Positions 62,783-64,000 of a stretch of 64,000 nt of DNA are shown here, in pieces. Below the pieces are notes generated by a model. That model saw only the letters and a program-made list of their open reading frames with translations. It was not told the origin of the DNA and ran no database searches. This DNA comes from Clostridia bacterium (GTDB taxonomy: Bacteria; Bacillota; Clostridia; Oscillospirales; Acutalibacteraceae). The stretch is taken from assembly GCA_017415025.1 (NCBI GenBank), contig JAFQJH010000016.1, positions 1-64,000 of the forward strand, written 5' to 3'. Each line of letters opens with the position of its first letter. The stretch's first letter is position 1. A program made the translations under genes and the position numbers.

Positions 62783-63985
62783 ATGAACAGAGAGTATTTG
62801 ATTGAAACTCAGAAATGGGTTAAAGAAGAGCTTGAAAGATGTGTTAATTTCTGGCTCAAAAACGGTATGGATGAGGTGAACGGCGGTGTTTACACCTGCC
62901 TCGACCGTGAGGGTAAGATTTATTCAACGGATAAGAGCGTTTGGATGCAGGGTCGCTGCGGATGGATTTTTGCATATCTCTGCAAGGTCTACGGCGTAAA
63001 GGACGAATGGCTCAAGGCGTCCAAGTCCTGCCTCGACTTTATGGAAAATTACTGCATCAACAAGGATGCAGGCAGAAGAATGTATTTCACTGTTACCGCT
63101 GACGGTAAGCCGCTACGTCAGAGAAGATACTGCTTCTCCGAGGGCTTCTACTGTATTGCAAATGCCGAATATTACGGAGTAACAGGTGAAAAAGAACACC
63201 TCGAGCGTGCAAGACAGGCTTATGACCTTATTTACCACCTTAACCACGGCGGTGAAGATCCGACAGGAATGGGACCGAAAACGATTCCCGAAACAAGAAC
63301 GGGCAGAGCACTTGCAGACCCGATGATTTTCCTTAATACGACAGCGATTATGCGCCGTGTTGACCCCGAAAACAAGGAGAAGTACGATAAGTACAGCGCA
63401 GAGTGCGTTCACGACATCTTCGCTTACCACCACAAGCCCGAGCTTAAATGTACGCTTGAAAGCGTAGGCGTGAACGGTGAGTTCTGTTCGGATTATACCG
63501 CAGGCAGAGTTGTAAACCCCGGTCACGATATCGAGTGCGCGTGGTTTATTATGGAAGAGGCTAACCGCATCGGCGACAAGGAGCTTTACAAGAAGGCAGA
63601 GGAGGTTTACCGCTTTGCAATCGAGGGCGGTTGGGATAACGAGTTCGGCGGACTTCTCTATTTCCGCGACTGTCTCGGCAATCCTCCCGAGGCTTATGAG
63701 CACGATATGAAGCTCTGGTGGCCTCATAACGAGATTCTCATCGCTTCAATGATGGCTTACCGTGACACGGGCGACGAGTATTATATGGATTGGTTTAAAA
63801 AGACTCTTTCTTATTGTCAGGAGGTATTCTCCGACCCCGAATTCGGCGAGTGGTACGGTTATCTCCGCCGTGACGGCAAGCCGACAATGCCCGCCTGCAA
63901 GGGCAGTACCTTCAAGGGCCCGTTCCACCTCCCGCGAATGCTCATTATGCTTGATACAATGATTGGCGAGATTCTGAATAAATAA
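62783..63985 (+). CDS. N-acylglucosamine 2-epimerase (AGE) family protein
   Basis: A 400-residue (alpha/alpha)6-barrel protein of the AGE family. Motifs include GGVYTCLDREG, WMQGRCGWIFAYL, NPGHDIECAWF (active-site His) and LWWPHNEILIA. These enzymes epimerise ManNAc and GlcNAc at C2, or related sugars and cellobiose-type disaccharides. It starts 8 bp after nanA, with GAGGTG upstream. That order suggests the route sialic acid to ManNAc to GlcNAc. The operon may continue beyond the window end. Confidence 0.9.
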   Translation: MNREYLIETQKWVKEELERCVNFWLKNGMDEVNGGVYTCLDREGKIYSTDKSVWMQGRCGWIFAYLCKVYGVKDEWLKASKSCLDFMENYCINKDAGRRMYFTVTADGKPLRQRRYCFSEGFYCIANAEYYGVTGEKEHLERARQAYDLIYHLNHGGEDPTGMGPKTIPETRTGRALADPMIFLNTTAIMRRVDPENKEKYDKYSAECVHDIFAYHHKPELKCTLESVGVNGEFCSDYTAGRVVNPGHDIECAWFIMEEANRIGDKELYKKAEEVYRFAIEGGWDNEFGGLLYFRDCLGNPPEAYEHDMKLWWPHNEILIASMMAYRDTGDEYYMDWFKKTLSYCQEVFSDPEFGEWYGYLRRDGKPTMPACKGSTFKGPFHLPRMLIMLDTMIGEILNK

Positions 63986-64000
63986 CAAAAAAGAACAAGA

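Overview
The window looks like chromosome from an anaerobic, Gram-positive gut clostridium of the Oscillospiraceae/Ruminococcaceae kind. The reasons are strong Shine-Dalgarno sites, consensus sigma-A promoters (many with exactly 17-bp spacers), dockerin-like secreted proteins, a class III ribonucleotide reductase, an anaerobic sulfatase-maturating enzyme, GTP-dependent PEP carboxykinase and a SigH-like sigma factor. Species cannot be named from sequence alone. All assignments are by motif reading; no database search was run.

Positions 1-675 hold dispersed repeats, two mini-hairpin arrays and tRNA-Ala(CGC). Positions 676-17485 are a glycan-use region: a secreted GH36 alpha-galactosidase; a GNAT-Gfo/Idh fusion; an operon of GH3, Gfo/Idh oxidoreductase and GH38 alpha-mannosidase; a LysR regulator divergent from an amino-acid permease; and a GH2 beta-galactosidase with uronate isomerase (uxaC). 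Positions 17690-22244 encode surface-polymer assembly: a degenerate glycosyltransferase, a GT2-TagF fusion and an acyltransferase. After tRNA-Thr(CGT) come an AraC-GyrI regulator, an uncharacterised alpha-toroid-like protein, a GNAT enzyme, hflX, galE and ksgA.

Positions 28404-28746 are a structured intergenic element enclosed by an inverted repeat. It is followed by a secreted dockerin protein, a large glycosidase-like protein, an FkbM methyltransferase, a zinc-ribbon protein, a SigH-like sigma factor and truB. A strong promoter at 35290-35318 opens a leader or non-coding RNA of about 250 nt with many internal pairings, ahead of three large secreted proteins (35615-44500) built from cohesin-like, FIVAR and dockerin-like modules and carrying no recognisable enzyme domain. 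Dispersed hairpin repeats lie on both sides of two small membrane proteins and pckG (44580-48300).

The last part has an FAD oxidoreductase, then nrdG, nrdD (with a fused C-terminal redoxin) and trxB, with NrdR-like boxes ahead of nrdD. Next is an operon of a secreted LCAT-like lipase, a membrane-tethered sulfatase and its maturase, and then an operon of PIG-L deacetylase, phosphohexomutase, membrane protein, sialate lyase-like NanA and AGE-type epimerase. Together the genes suggest a bacterium that strips galactose, mannose, sulfate, acetyl groups and possibly sialic acid from host or plant glycans. The least explained parts are the structured RNA, the mini-hairpin arrays, the GNAT-Gfo fusion and the non-enzymatic surface-protein trio.
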